Origin: CAZTHK01 sp964613215
Lineage (GTDB): Bacteria > Krumholzibacteriota > Krumholzibacteriia > Krumholzibacteriales > CAZTHK01
Assembly: GCA_964613215.1 (NCBI GenBank)
Contig: CAZTHK010000025.1
Span: 1-54,342 of the forward strand
Direction: 5' to 3'
DNA length: 54,342 bases
A model generated the notes under the pieces. The model made no database searches. It had not been told where the DNA came from and was given only the letters and a program-made list of their open reading frames with translations. Each line of letters starts with the position of its first letter. Position 1 is the first letter of the stretch. Both the position numbers and the translations under genes were made by a program. This document shows, piece after piece, positions 40,569 to 49,372 of this stretch.

Positions 40569-42137
40569 ATGATTACTGCAAAGAGAATATTTATAGCGGT
40601 GGCCATCTTTCCCCTTATAACCGCAGGGAGCGCCACCGGTTTATGGTCTGCAGATTCTCCACAGGATAAGAACAGCGGCAACCGGGCAAGATCCGGTCAG
40701 GTAGAGAAGCCCTCTCCTGCTGATGACAGGAATATTCCCCTTCCCCCCTCAGGAGAAATCTCAGCAGATAACACCACCCCTGATGGCAGCAGTGATTATC
40801 CCGGGGAACCGGACACCCTTGCCCTTACCATAGATCAGAGTATCCGCCTGGCCCTTGAACATAACCGCAATCTGGAGATAGCCAGAGAGAAATTATCTGA
40901 AGCTGATGAAGCGGTGGGTGAAGCCGGCACCGCCTTTCTGCCCAGGCTGACCGGAGAGATGAATTATACCCGTCTGGATATGGCGCCCTTCTTCCCCACT
41001 GAAGCATTCGCCAATTTCGGAGGAGGGGCTCCTCCCTCCCCGGACGGAGAGGAGATGCCCAAAAAGATCGAGATAGGTCTGCCCGATAATTATTCCGTCT
41101 CCCTTAATCTGCAACAACCGGTTTTCACCGCTGGAAAGATAAAGCGCAGTTATGAAATAAGTGTTCATGCCCGCAAGAGTGCAGAGGATGACCTGGAGAG
41201 GACACTTAACCAGCTGATATTTGATGTAACCCGGTCCTACTGGAATCTGGTCAAAGCCAGACTGTCTCATCAGGTAGCCGATGAATCGGTCAAGCTTTTA
41301 AAATCTCAACTCTCCGACCTTAAGAATATGTATCAGGCAGGCCTGGCCGCCAAGGTAGACCTGCTCAAAACCAGGGCTCTGCATTCGGAGGCAAAGCTTA
41401 ACCTTATCAAGACTGAAAACATGAAGAGGCTGGCGGAAAAGAACTTCTGCAACACGTTGGGGCTTGATCTGTCAACCCCGGTGCACCCTCTATCCAAACC
41501 CAGCCGCCAACCCACCGGGAAACCGTCCCTCCCCTCCCTGATCAGTAAGAGCCTGACCAGCCGGCCCGAACTGAATGCATTTGAGCAGCAGAGAAAGATC
41601 GCCCGGAAACAGCTGGAAATCAACCAGAGGGGATATCTGCCTGAAGTTTTCTTTACCGCCAACCTGGGATATAACTATCCCGACCGGGAGTATAATGCCC
41701 AGTTCTATACCACCTGGACCATGGGCCTGTTCGCCAGTATCAATATCTTCGACTGGGGAGCGGTGGCTCACAAGTGTAGGCAGTCCAGGAGCAGGCTCAA
41801 GCAGGTGGATCTGGCCAGAAAGGACACCGAAGAGGCTATCCGGCTGGATGTAACCGGCGCCTACCTGACTCTGAAAGAATCCGGCCGGGCAATAGAGACA
41901 GCAGAAGAAGCCAGGAAACAGGCGAAGGAGAACTACCGGGTCACTCATGAAAAATTCAAGGAGGGTCTGGTATCCAACACCGAGCTGCTGGATGCCCACA
42001 CCCTTTTGATCAGGGCCACCACCTCCTTTAATACCGCTTTAATAGATTACACCATTGCCGATGCAAACTTGAGAAGAGCGGTGGGCGAGCTGGTTAAATT
42101 AAAGAATGAATACATGGAAAACGAAAAACAGGAGTGA
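40569..42137 (+). CDS. TolC-family outer-membrane efflux protein
   Basis: This 522-residue protein should form the outer-membrane channel of the tripartite pump. After a signal peptide comes a Pro/Ser/Asn-rich linker (about 30-80), longer than usual, then two halves of the OEP repeat with long coiled-coil helices: SIRLALEHNRNLEIAREKLSEA, NLQQPVFTAGKIK, KARLSHQVADESVKLLKSQL, and later the second half (IRLDVTGAYLTLKESGRAIETAEEA, HEKFKEGLVSNTELLDAH). AAGGAGGG precedes the ATG. It precedes the adaptor gene by 13 nt. Confidence 0.94.
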   Translation: MITAKRIFIAVAIFPLITAGSATGLWSADSPQDKNSGNRARSGQVEKPSPADDRNIPLPPSGEISADNTTPDGSSDYPGEPDTLALTIDQSIRLALEHNRNLEIAREKLSEADEAVGEAGTAFLPRLTGEMNYTRLDMAPFFPTEAFANFGGGAPPSPDGEEMPKKIEIGLPDNYSVSLNLQQPVFTAGKIKRSYEISVHARKSAEDDLERTLNQLIFDVTRSYWNLVKARLSHQVADESVKLLKSQLSDLKNMYQAGLAAKVDLLKTRALHSEAKLNLIKTENMKRLAEKNFCNTLGLDLSTPVHPLSKPSRQPTGKPSLPSLISKSLTSRPELNAFEQQRKIARKQLEINQRGYLPEVFFTANLGYNYPDREYNAQFYTTWTMGLFASINIFDWGAVAHKCRQSRSRLKQVDLARKDTEEAIRLDVTGAYLTLKESGRAIETAEEARKQAKENYRVTHEKFKEGLVSNTELLDAHTLLIRATTSFNTALIDYTIADANLRRAVGELVKLKNEYMENEKQE

Positions 42138-42150
42138 ATAAGGGGGAATA

Positions 42151-43269
42151 ATGATACCTTGCCTGTCTAAGAAAACAAATATCTTCATTATCATCGCTAT
42201 GATTCCGGCTCTGGCCCTGATTGCCAGCTGTGGAGGTGAGGAGGAGACAAAATCCGGAAAGGGCGAAAAGATCGTTCCGGTAGAGGTCTCAACGGTCACT
42301 CCGGATACCATGACCAGGTTGATTGCTCTGTCCGGAACCATAGAACCCTGGAAGAAGATAGATATAGTACCCAATGTATCGGGTAAGATCGAAAGCATAG
42401 TGGTGGAAGCCGGCGACTTCGTCAAGCAGGGTGAGCTGCTGGCCAAACTTGATACAGAGCCCCTGGAGCTCCGGTTGAAGCAGGCGGAGGCTGCCGTTGC
42501 AGCGGCTGAGGCAAACCTCAATGACGCCGAGGTTAACCTGGAAAGGATGAAGAAGCTGAGGGATAAGAAGACAGTATCCCCGCAGGCTCTGGAGAAGGCT
42601 CAAATGGCCTACCAGTCGGCAAAGGCCAGCTACCAGCAGGCCACCTCCAATCTGGATCTGGCCAGGTATAACCTTAAGGAATCAATAATGAGGGCCCCCT
42701 TCTCCGGCTACATAACTTCCAAGAACATGGATGAAGGGGATAATATCAGCCCCATGACACCGGGACAGAGTGTGGTCACCTTGATGGAGATCAGCAGGCT
42801 CAAGATCGCCGGTACCGTTTCTCACCGGAACTTCCCTGCAATCAGAGAAGGAATGCCTGTAATCATCAGGGTGGATACCTATCCGGACAGCACCTTTCAT
42901 GGAGAGGTATTTACAGTCAGCCCGGCTGCTGATGTGATGACCAGATCATTCCACATTCAGGCGAGTGCAGAAAATCCTTTCCTCATCATGCACCCGGGAA
43001 TGTTTGCCAGATTGTGGATTGTATCTGAGAAGAAGGAGGGGGTTCTCTCTATCCCAATGGATGCCCTGATCATGGATGAGGAGAAGAGCACTGTCTTTAT
43101 GGTGGAGGGAGACAGAGCCAGAAAGAAGATAATCAAAACCGGTATACGGGAAAACACCACCGTGGAAGTTGTGGAAGGGTTGTCACCGGGGGATGAGGTT
43201 ATCGTCACCGGAAAGAGTAATTTAATCGACGGCACCAGGATCATCATAGAAGGGAGAGTTGGACAATGA
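42151..43269 (+). CDS. RND efflux periplasmic adaptor (membrane fusion protein)
   Basis: The 372-residue adaptor links the RND pump to the TolC channel. It is a lipoprotein (ALALIASC, Cys27), with the biotinyl-lipoyl-like half motifs WKKIDIVPNVSGKIESIVVEAGDFVKQGELLAKLD and MRAPFSGYITSKNMDEGDNISP, a coiled-coil hairpin (AVAAAEANLNDAEVNLERMKKL), and C-terminal beta-barrel and membrane-proximal domains (GLSPGDEVIVTG). GGGGG precedes the ATG. The stop overlaps the pump start as ATGA, so the two are translationally coupled. Confidence 0.95.
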   Translation: MIPCLSKKTNIFIIIAMIPALALIASCGGEEETKSGKGEKIVPVEVSTVTPDTMTRLIALSGTIEPWKKIDIVPNVSGKIESIVVEAGDFVKQGELLAKLDTEPLELRLKQAEAAVAAAEANLNDAEVNLERMKKLRDKKTVSPQALEKAQMAYQSAKASYQQATSNLDLARYNLKESIMRAPFSGYITSKNMDEGDNISPMTPGQSVVTLMEISRLKIAGTVSHRNFPAIREGMPVIIRVDTYPDSTFHGEVFTVSPAADVMTRSFHIQASAENPFLIMHPGMFARLWIVSEKKEGVLSIPMDALIMDEEKSTVFMVEGDRARKKIIKTGIRENTTVEVVEGLSPGDEVIVTGKSNLIDGTRIIIEGRVGQ

Positions 43270-46200
43270 GACTCCCTGAATTTTCGGTCGGCAAGCCGGT
43301 AATGACATTGATGATATTCTTCGCTGTTCTGCTGCTGGGTGTGGTTTCCCTGGTTCAAACCCCTATAGACATTCTTCCCGAGATCGAGGTGCCAACCATT
43401 GGTATAATAACCATGTACGAGGGTGCCAGCCCCGAGGACGTGGAGAAGCTGGTAACCAAGGTGATAGAATCCCGGGTGGCCACCATATCCCACGTAAAGG
43501 ATGTAACCTCCCGTTCGGAGGAGAACATCTCCTCGGTGATTCTGCAATTTGAATGGGGAACCAATCTGGATGAAGCGGCCAATGATGTACGCCAGGCCAT
43601 AGATTTCGCTGAACAGCTGCTACCCGAAGACGCCGAAGAACCGATGTTGTTCAAATTCGACCTCTCCATGATGCCTATTATGTACATGGGACTGTCGGCG
43701 GACGAGACCTATGATAAACTGAACAAGCTGGCGGATGAAAAACTCTGCGACCCCATAGAGAGACTTCCCGGAGTAGCCATCGCCGAACCTATCGGAGGTA
43801 TGATCAGGGAGATAAAGATCATCCTGGACCGCAAGAAACTATCCTCATACCGCATCTCCGAATCGGACATATCCAGAGTGCTGGCACTGGAAAATATCTC
43901 CAGTCCGGCGGGGAAGATAAAGATGGGCAGAAATGACTACATCCTCAGGCTCCCGGGGGAGTATTCGTCCCCGGAGGAGATACGAAATACCGTGGTGGGG
44001 GTTTTCGGAGGTTCCCCGGTATATCTAAAGGATGTAGCCAGGGTGGTGGATGGATACAAGGAGAAGGAAAACCGGGTCCGTCTGGATGGAAAGCCCTCGG
44101 TGCTGGTAATCGTTCAAAAACAGTCCGATCAGAACACAGTAGAGGTGGCAGATGATGTCAGGGAACTGGTGAACCAGCTGGAGCCGACCTTCCCCGAAGA
44201 TGTGGACGTTACCATAATTATGGATACCTCAGATTTCATAAAGGACTCCATATATAATCTGGGCACTACTGTTATCTGGGCGATATTCTTTGTGGTGGCG
44301 GTGGTATTCCTGTTCCTGAGGGAATGGAGAGGCAGCCTTATAGTGGGCCTGACTATCCCCTTCTCTCTTATTCTGGCCATCATATTCATCTATCTTGGCG
44401 ACTACACCATCAATACCATGTCACTATCAGCAATAGCAATTGCTATAGGAATGGTAGTGGATAATGCCATCGTAATATTTGAAAACGTATACTACCACCG
44501 CAGGGAAATCGGAGAGGCAGCTGCAGAATCGGCAATTTTCGGATCATCGGAGGTCGGCCTTGCTGTGGTGGCATCCACAGCCACCACCGTATCCATCTTC
44601 CTGCCGGTAATATTCGTACCGGGTATAACGGGGATAATCTTCAAGGAGCTGGCCATTACCATAATAATCGTGCTGCTGGGATCACTCTTCTGCGCTCTCA
44701 CCCTTACCCCCATGCTGTCATCACAGCTTATAAAGATATCCCGTAATAATGACGGCTTCATGGGGAAATTCCGCGAAAAGGGTGACAGATTCTTTGAACA
44801 CCTGGTGGAAAGATACCATGGAATACTCAGCTGGGCACTAAATCACCGCAAGACGGTTATCTTCACCGGGATTACAGTATTTGCCATAAGTCTCCTGCTG
44901 ATGGGTGCTGTGGGGACGGAGTTCTTCCCCCAGGCCGACCAGGGAGAAGTAAGCGGAACTGTGGAGCTGGAAGTAGGAACCAGGGTGGAGGTTACCGACA
45001 CCGTTATGGCCCGGATAGAGAAAATTGTACAGAAGGAGGTGCCGGAACTGGATATTATGTTCGCCCGGTGCGGACCGAGCGAATCAGGCTGGTCCGCCAT
45101 GATGGGAGAATCACAGGACTCCCATATAATCGAAGTGGGCGGCATGCTGGTTCCCAAGGGTGAGCGGGACCGCAGTGATGCCGAGATAGGTAGAGTGCTG
45201 GCCCGTGAAGTCTCAAAAATACCGGGGGTGGTAAATGTGGATTTCACCCCTCAGGACCAGTTCACCGCCATGATGGCCGGAGGGGAGAAACCTGTCTCCA
45301 TCGAAATCTACGGGGAAAACCTGGAAAGGTCGGCCATGTTCGCACGGATACTCAGGGAGCAGCTGGAGGATGTGGAAGGACTGACCGATATATCCATATC
45401 CAGGAAACCGGGCAAGCCGGAATTATGGATAAAGGTCGACCGGGAGAAGGCTTCTCTGATGGGCCTCAATATCAACACCATTGCAAACACGGTCAGGACT
45501 CACTTCGCCGGAGCGGTTGCCAGTCTGTACAGGGAGGGAGGAGATGAATACGACATCAATGTCAGGCTGGAGAAGGAGCAGAGAAGGGATATCAGGGATG
45601 TATTAAATACCCCCATAACTTCGCCTGTCACCGGTAAAGATATCCCCCTTATAAACATTGCTGTCCTGGAATATCACAGGGGCCCGCTGGTGTTTGAGAG
45701 GAAGAATCAGGAAAGGGTGATATACTTCCGGGCCGGGATCTTCGGAAGGCCCCTGGGCGATGTGGTAAGCGATATAAAGAATAGGATGGAAAAAATCGAG
45801 GTTCCCGAAGGTCTGGATGTTCGGTTCGGGGGTACTGCTGAAGATCAGGCTACCTCCTTCAGATATCTTTTTATGGCCCTGCTGCTGGGGATCGTTCTGG
45901 TCTATATGGTGATGGCATCGCAGTTCGAGTCCTTCATCGATCCCTTCGTTATCATGTTTTCCGTCCCCTTCGCCATAACCGGTGTGGTGATGGCCCTGCT
46001 GATCACCGGATATACACTCAATATGGTTTCTTACGTGGGAATGATCATGCTGGTGGGAATAGTAGTAAACAATGCCATCGTACTGGTGGATTTCACCAAT
46101 ATCCTCAGAGCACGCGGGTTGAAGTTAAGGGAAGCAATACTTTCGGCAGGTCGGCGGAGGTTGCGCCCGGTGCTGATGACCACTGTAACCACAGCCCTGG

Positions 46201-46391
46201 CTCTCAGCCCTCTCGCCCTCAGAGGCGGGGAGGGTTCTGAAACCTGGAGGCCGCTGGCGGTGGCGGTAATCGGAGGACTTCTGGTATCGGCGGCAATCAC
46301 CCTTTTATTCGTACCCACACTATATTCCATCCTGGAAGAGAAGCTTAAAGGCAAGAGGGTATTCAAGAAGATATGCGGAGGGAAAAAATGA
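43266..46391 (+). CDS. RND-family efflux pump (AcrB/HAE1-like)
   Basis: The 1041-residue protein is a full-length inner-membrane RND transporter with two six-helix halves and two large periplasmic loops. The proton-relay helix 4 reads GMVVDNAIVIFENV, so it has one Asp where AcrB has two (D-N), as in many RND pumps outside the AcrB group. Helix 10 reads GIVVNNAIVLVDF. PDILPEIEVPTI-like and SPEDVEKLVTKVIES patterns fit the pore domain. It is coupled to the adaptor upstream and overlaps the PII-like gene (ATGA) downstream. Substrate range cannot be told. Confidence 0.96.
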   Translation: MRLPEFSVGKPVMTLMIFFAVLLLGVVSLVQTPIDILPEIEVPTIGIITMYEGASPEDVEKLVTKVIESRVATISHVKDVTSRSEENISSVILQFEWGTNLDEAANDVRQAIDFAEQLLPEDAEEPMLFKFDLSMMPIMYMGLSADETYDKLNKLADEKLCDPIERLPGVAIAEPIGGMIREIKIILDRKKLSSYRISESDISRVLALENISSPAGKIKMGRNDYILRLPGEYSSPEEIRNTVVGVFGGSPVYLKDVARVVDGYKEKENRVRLDGKPSVLVIVQKQSDQNTVEVADDVRELVNQLEPTFPEDVDVTIIMDTSDFIKDSIYNLGTTVIWAIFFVVAVVFLFLREWRGSLIVGLTIPFSLILAIIFIYLGDYTINTMSLSAIAIAIGMVVDNAIVIFENVYYHRREIGEAAAESAIFGSSEVGLAVVASTATTVSIFLPVIFVPGITGIIFKELAITIIIVLLGSLFCALTLTPMLSSQLIKISRNNDGFMGKFREKGDRFFEHLVERYHGILSWALNHRKTVIFTGITVFAISLLLMGAVGTEFFPQADQGEVSGTVELEVGTRVEVTDTVMARIEKIVQKEVPELDIMFARCGPSESGWSAMMGESQDSHIIEVGGMLVPKGERDRSDAEIGRVLAREVSKIPGVVNVDFTPQDQFTAMMAGGEKPVSIEIYGENLERSAMFARILREQLEDVEGLTDISISRKPGKPELWIKVDREKASLMGLNINTIANTVRTHFAGAVASLYREGGDEYDINVRLEKEQRRDIRDVLNTPITSPVTGKDIPLINIAVLEYHRGPLVFERKNQERVIYFRAGIFGRPLGDVVSDIKNRMEKIEVPEGLDVRFGGTAEDQATSFRYLFMALLLGIVLVYMVMASQFESFIDPFVIMFSVPFAITGVVMALLITGYTLNMVSYVGMIMLVGIVVNNAIVLVDFTNILRARGLKLREAILSAGRRRLRPVLMTTVTTALALSPLALRGGEGSETWRPLAVAVIGGLLVSAAITLLFVPTLYSILEEKLKGKRVFKKICGGKK

Positions 46392-46678
46392 AAATGATAA
46401 TAACGGTATTCAATGCCTCCATCGAGGAAGAGGTGCGGGCCTGCGCAAAAGAATACGGACTCTCTGAATATACCAAACTCACCAGGGTTCTGGGGGAGGG
46501 AGAAAACTCGGGGCCTCATATGGGCACCCATATCTGGCCCTCGGTCAATACCATGATGATGTTCGCTTGTGAGCAGGAGAAGACGGAAAGGTTTATGGAA
46601 CACCTGGCGGAGATAAAAGAAGAATTCAAGGAACTGGGGCTTAAGGCCTTCGTATTCGATCTGGAAAAAGTACTGTAA
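46388..46678 (+). CDS. PII-like protein downstream of RND pump
   Basis: This 96-residue protein looks like a PII-like ferredoxin-fold protein of the kind found next to RND pumps (compare DUF3240). The pattern is a beta-strand start MIITVFNASIEEEV, a loop TRVLGEGENSGPHMG that resembles the T-loop, then NTMMMFACEQEKTERFMEHL and a last strand KAFVFDLEKV. The start ATG at 46388 overlaps the pump stop (ATGA) and GGAGGG lies just upstream; the frame from 46373 lies inside the pump gene. It may sense a metabolite or metal and modulate the pump, by analogy with PII proteins on transporters. Confidence 0.72.
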   Translation: MKMIITVFNASIEEEVRACAKEYGLSEYTKLTRVLGEGENSGPHMGTHIWPSVNTMMMFACEQEKTERFMEHLAEIKEEFKELGLKAFVFDLEKVL

Positions 46679-46747
46679 CCGGAGAGAGTATGGAACTCAC
46701 TCCATCACCGGAACAGCAAGCTGCTTTTCTGAACAGTATAATAATTT

Positions 46748-49123
46748 TCAGAACATGAACCTCATTCCAAAGGCCGGTGTAACCGGCAGCATCTTATAGT
46801 AGGTCTTTTCGGTGTAATCCATATTGTATCTGAGGTTGAAGGGATTGTCCCGGTTGGTCAGGTTGAGCACCTCCAGAAAGACCACCCTGCTCTCTCCCCT
46901 CCACTCCGCATGCAGGTCAATCCTGGAGAAATGAGGTAATCTCTCCGACATCTTCTCTCCCTCCGAAGCCACATACCCTCCCACCTTACGCTGATATACC
47001 CGCTCAATAGGAGTATAGGACCTGCCCGACTTAAGCTGCCAGCTCACCGAGAGGAAGAAATTCTCCCCCATCCGCTTCTCCGCCTCCAGGGAGACGGAAT
47101 GCCTGGAATGATACGGCGAGTTATACCAGTAGGGATCATCCTTTCCGGCCTTAAGGGAGGTTACCTCTCCATCCGAAACCAGGGGATCCATTGAGAGGGT
47201 ATGGGGCAGATCCAGCCTCCGGGCGTGGGTAAAGGCGTAGGTGGCTGTGGCAGTTACAGAACCCATCGATTTTTTGAAGCCCAGCTCCATCCCCCCGTTC
47301 CTGCACTTCCCTCCGCTCCGGTATAACGTAGGTTCAACCTCTACCGGAAGGTCCCACTCCCTCCCGGCAAAAATGCTTACCTGAGCAGAAAGATCATCTA
47401 CGAACCGGTGTCCGAATCCCACAGAGACCCTGGCTGCCTTTTCAGTGGAAATATCCTCTCCGATAACGGTGGGATTACCGAAATCCTCGGCAGGGTCCCG
47501 GACAAAATATCCGCAGGTAAGCATCAGGCGGCTTCTCTCCCCCAGGTTTTGGTAGATGGATAATCTGGGAGTGGCCACTGTTTCATCACTCCGTCCGAAA
47601 TACTCTCCTCTGATTCCGGCTCTCAGCCCGGTATCATCCCCCGCCCAGGTCATCTCTCCATAGATACCGGAATAGAACCATTGTCTTCTGCCCCTGGAGT
47701 GGAATACCCAGCCATCGTTGTCCAGTCTTACCGCAGAATTCTGATACCTGCTGGCCAGCCAGAATCCCCTCCCGAAATTCAGATCATGCCTTATATCAGA
47801 GATGGAGGCAAGCACTCCACCGCTAAACACTCCCTGTCTGTACTTTCTGTTGAGATCCAGCCTGAAGATGCCTCTTCCACCTCTCCACATCATCCTCTCA
47901 TCCTCACTCCCTCCTATGCTGAATTCTGAACGGAAGGGCTGCCAGGCCAGTACCATCCTTCCCCAGTAGGGGGAAGATTTGCTTCTCCTGCGGCCGTACA
48001 TCAGGGAGAAGGCTTCCAGCTTCCTTTTCCAATCGATAATGGCAGGCCGGTCATCCTCCTGCTCCACCATCCCTCCCGTATCCATTCTGGTCTGATCACC
48101 CGACAGCAATACTCCTGCTTTGATGTAATCCTTCTCATCCAGGGACTGCACCACACTGGCCTGGATATCATGAAAGTTCGGGATCCTGGTATTCTTATCA
48201 TCCCTGCGGAACATCTCATAGAGGATGTCCATATAGCTCCGCCTTGCCATCAGTGAGAAGAAGGTGGTCTTGTCCCGGAGGAATCTCTGGGTGGAAACAG
48301 ATGAGCTTAGCAGTCCCAGGGAAAAGCTGTTACCCTCCGTCATCTGGGTGCCGTCCTTGGTCTCCACCTCCACCACCGCGCCGGTGGCTCCGTAGGCGGA
48401 TGCAGAAACCGGCGTATTGGAAAAGCTGAACTCCCGGATATTGGAAACGTCATAGATGCTGCACAACCCGCCCAGATGATAGGGGGAGGGAAAGAGCAGC
48501 CCGTCGTAGAAGAAGGCATTGGCATCCGGTGATGATCCCCGGATACTGAACCTTCCGTCAAAATCGGTTCCGCTGGAAACCTGGGGCAGGCTTTTGAGAG
48601 CATGCAGGGGATCGGTCTGGGAGAGGGCCCCCCTGGAGATATCCAGAGGATCCATCTCCACCCGGTCGAATACTACCGGCTGCTTCTCCGGTATCTCTGC
48701 GGTAACCCGGATGGCGGAGCTTCTGTAAACCTGGTAGCTGAGGCAGACTTCGATCTCTTCCCCGGCGGCGGTCTCAACCTCCATAGCAGGGACTGAGGCA
48801 TAGGATACATGAGTAATACTCAGATGCACCCGGCTCAGCCGGGATGGCACCTCCAGCCGAAAGGTGCCATCCCCTCCACTCAACGCCGTTGAGCCCGTCT
48901 GTAGAACCATAACCGTGGCGAGTTTCACCGGTTGACCGCTCTGGCACTCCGTAACTCTTCCCGTAATTATACCTGCATCGCCGCCGCTGCCAGCGGGCGG
49001 AATCTCTTCCGGTTTAACAGTGCTGTAATTTCCTGAGGATAATTCCGGCTTGAACAGCACCAAAATTACAACAGCAATACTTACTATAGCCCGAAAGGGC
49101 AAAATACGGTTCTTGCGTAACAT
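46748..49123 (-). CDS. TonB-dependent outer-membrane receptor with regulatory-like N-domain
   Basis: The 791-residue protein has a signal peptide (FRAIVSIAVVILVLFKPELSSG), then a carboxypeptidase-D regulatory-like beta domain (about 55-130, ITGRVTECQSGQPVKLATVMVLQTG), and a TonB plug (about 150-260, ALKSLPQVSSGTDFDGRFSIRGSSPDANAFFYDGLLFP). A 22-strand barrel ends in aromatic FGMRFMF. This combination is common in Bacteroidota/FCB receptors that import siderophores or glycans. No classic TonB box was identified. No import partner is adjacent. The SD before the ATG is weak. The 249-nt gap to the next gene (49124-49372) holds its likely promoter, not identified. Confidence 0.9.
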   Translation of the reverse strand: MLRKNRILPFRAIVSIAVVILVLFKPELSSGNYSTVKPEEIPPAGSGGDAGIITGRVTECQSGQPVKLATVMVLQTGSTALSGGDGTFRLEVPSRLSRVHLSITHVSYASVPAMEVETAAGEEIEVCLSYQVYRSSAIRVTAEIPEKQPVVFDRVEMDPLDISRGALSQTDPLHALKSLPQVSSGTDFDGRFSIRGSSPDANAFFYDGLLFPSPYHLGGLCSIYDVSNIREFSFSNTPVSASAYGATGAVVEVETKDGTQMTEGNSFSLGLLSSSVSTQRFLRDKTTFFSLMARRSYMDILYEMFRRDDKNTRIPNFHDIQASVVQSLDEKDYIKAGVLLSGDQTRMDTGGMVEQEDDRPAIIDWKRKLEAFSLMYGRRRSKSSPYWGRMVLAWQPFRSEFSIGGSEDERMMWRGGRGIFRLDLNRKYRQGVFSGGVLASISDIRHDLNFGRGFWLASRYQNSAVRLDNDGWVFHSRGRRQWFYSGIYGEMTWAGDDTGLRAGIRGEYFGRSDETVATPRLSIYQNLGERSRLMLTCGYFVRDPAEDFGNPTVIGEDISTEKAARVSVGFGHRFVDDLSAQVSIFAGREWDLPVEVEPTLYRSGGKCRNGGMELGFKKSMGSVTATATYAFTHARRLDLPHTLSMDPLVSDGEVTSLKAGKDDPYWYNSPYHSRHSVSLEAEKRMGENFFLSVSWQLKSGRSYTPIERVYQRKVGGYVASEGEKMSERLPHFSRIDLHAEWRGESRVVFLEVLNLTNRDNPFNLRYNMDYTEKTYYKMLPVTPAFGMRFMF

Positions 49124-49372
49124 AACAGCCCGCCTGAACCGTCCCTGGATAGTGTCTTATGATCATCCCTGGATTGTGGGAAAAGCATGCGCAGCTCGGA
49201 GAAATGAGATATGAGACCTGATATTGTATTTCCCGCTGCTTTTCCCTTTTATGCTGCGTTTCTCTCCATCCGGGAAATACTCAAATTTCGACTCTAATTC
49301 TATCATATCGGCTGCGATTAGTCAAATCTGGCAGCGGTGACTTACGGAGGGATCAGCTGTGGGAGCAAATCC

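Noticed and set aside
42957..43547. Minus-strand frame across the adaptor/pump junction
   Set aside because: Antisense to two well-supported genes.
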